Under the pieces are notes generated by a model. The model saw nothing but the letters and a program-made list of their open reading frames with translations. It was not told where the DNA came from and searched no databases. Of a stretch of 6,786 bases of DNA, positions 6,379 to 6,786 are shown in pieces; the stretch's first letter is position 1; the number at the start of each line of letters is the position of its first letter. This DNA is from Oscillospiraceae bacterium (GTDB lineage Bacteria; Bacillota; Clostridia; Oscillospirales; Acutalibacteraceae). The stretch spans positions 1 to 6,786 of the forward strand of contig CACZON010000147.1 in the NCBI GenBank assembly GCA_902782805.1, written 5' to 3'. The translations under genes and the position numbers were made by a program.

Positions 6379-6786
6379 ATGCTTCATATCGGCTGTCATT
6401 TATCGTTTTCAAAAGGATTTCTGCATATGGGAAAAGAGGCGCTTTCGATCGGTGCGGATACGTTTCAGTTCTTTACGCGCAATCCCCGCGGCGGCAGCGC
6501 GAAAACCTGGGATCCCGCCGACGCTTCTTCACTGCGTGAGCTGATGAAGGAAAACCGTTTTGCGCCGATTTTGGCGCACGCACCCTATACGCTCAATCCC
6601 TGCTCGCAGACGCCGGAGACGGTTGATTTTGCGAGAAGAGCTTTTTCCGAGGATTTGCGCAATTTAGAGCTTCTGCCCGAGGCGATGTATAATTTCCACC
6701 CCGGCAGTCACACCGGCGCCGGTGCGGCGCGCGGGATCGAAATGATCGCGGCGCTGCTCAACGAATTCGTAACGCCCCAGACGAAA
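6379..6786 (+). CDS. nfo: Endonuclease IV, 5' part (3' end outside window)
   Basis: Zinc-dependent AP endonuclease of base-excision repair, which cuts 5' to abasic sites and removes 3'-blocking sugar fragments. Exactly 136 codons are visible without a stop; the family is about 280 residues, so roughly half is present. The N-terminus MLHIGCHLSFSKGF is the typical opening of this TIM-barrel fold, and GADTFQFFTRNPRG matches the conserved QxFxxNP region. Two zinc ligands can be placed, H67 in AHAPY and H107 in NFHPGSH. Their 40-residue spacing matches H69 and H109 of E. coli Nfo. The remaining ligands (Glu, Asp and His residues) would lie beyond the edge. The start at ATG 6379 is supported by AGGGGAG six bases upstream and by the family's N-terminus. 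It is divergent from the S1-like gene across a 114-base gap that holds its promoter. Its product can process the ends left by Nth, encoded 2.5 kb to the left. Confidence 0.95.
   Translation, partial: MLHIGCHLSFSKGFLHMGKEALSIGADTFQFFTRNPRGGSAKTWDPADASSLRELMKENRFAPILAHAPYTLNPCSQTPETVDFARRAFSEDLRNLELLPEAMYNFHPGSHTGAGAARGIEMIAALLNEFVTPQTK

Noticed and set aside
6711..6724. Perfect 14-bp palindrome CACCGGCGCCGGTG
   Set aside because: It lies inside the conserved nfo coding region just after NFHPGSH and is explained by Thr-Gly-Ala-Gly codons in a G+C-rich gene; no partner site found.
1..6786. Possible novel multi-gene system, mobile element, CRISPR array or RNA gene
   Set aside because: All six genes belong to recognisable, mostly housekeeping families, the gaps are short, and I found no direct-repeat array, terminal inverted repeats, transposase, integrase, toxin-antitoxin pair or tRNA-like cloverleaf.

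Overview
The window is a G+C-rich stretch of bacterial chromosome carrying six protein-coding genes, the first and last cut by the window edges. The best guess for the host is an anaerobic Firmicute of class Clostridia. The grounds are a short stand-alone S1-domain protein with a C-terminal YSPPG tail of a type I associate with Clostridia, a clostridial-looking endonuclease III, a membrane-anchored GHL10 (DUF187) hydrolase, strong Shine-Dalgarno sites and a U-tract intrinsic terminator. This assignment rests on family resemblance recalled from memory, not on a search.

Layout, left to right. (1) The 3' two thirds of leuS (leucyl-tRNA synthetase, +), closed by a near-perfect intrinsic terminator. 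(2) A GHL10-family putative glycoside hydrolase (+) with an N-terminal signal anchor and an acidic linker, probably starting at a TTG codon. (3) nth (endonuclease III, +), preceded by its own promoter with a perfect -10 box and 17-bp spacing, which leaves an extremely short 5' leader. (4) An aminopeptidase P-type M24B metallopeptidase (+), 57 bases after nth, whose codon choice differs from leuS and nth. (5) A convergent gap of 167 bases with two hairpins, the second a likely two-way terminator. (6) An S1-domain RNA-binding protein on the minus strand. (7) A divergent gap and the 5' half of nfo (endonuclease IV, +), with a recognisable promoter.

These are mostly housekeeping functions: translation (leuS, the S1-like protein), envelope maintenance (GHL10), peptide turnover (M24B) and base-excision repair (nth, nfo). 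The two repair enzymes act in sequence on damaged bases and abasic sites, although they lie in separate transcription units here. No gap exceeds 170 bases. I see no tRNA, rRNA, CRISPR array, insertion sequence, phage gene or defence system, and no convincing novel multi-gene system. The points worth a second look are small: start-codon choices, the nth promoter architecture, inverted repeats in the gaps, and the codon-use contrast of the M24B gene.
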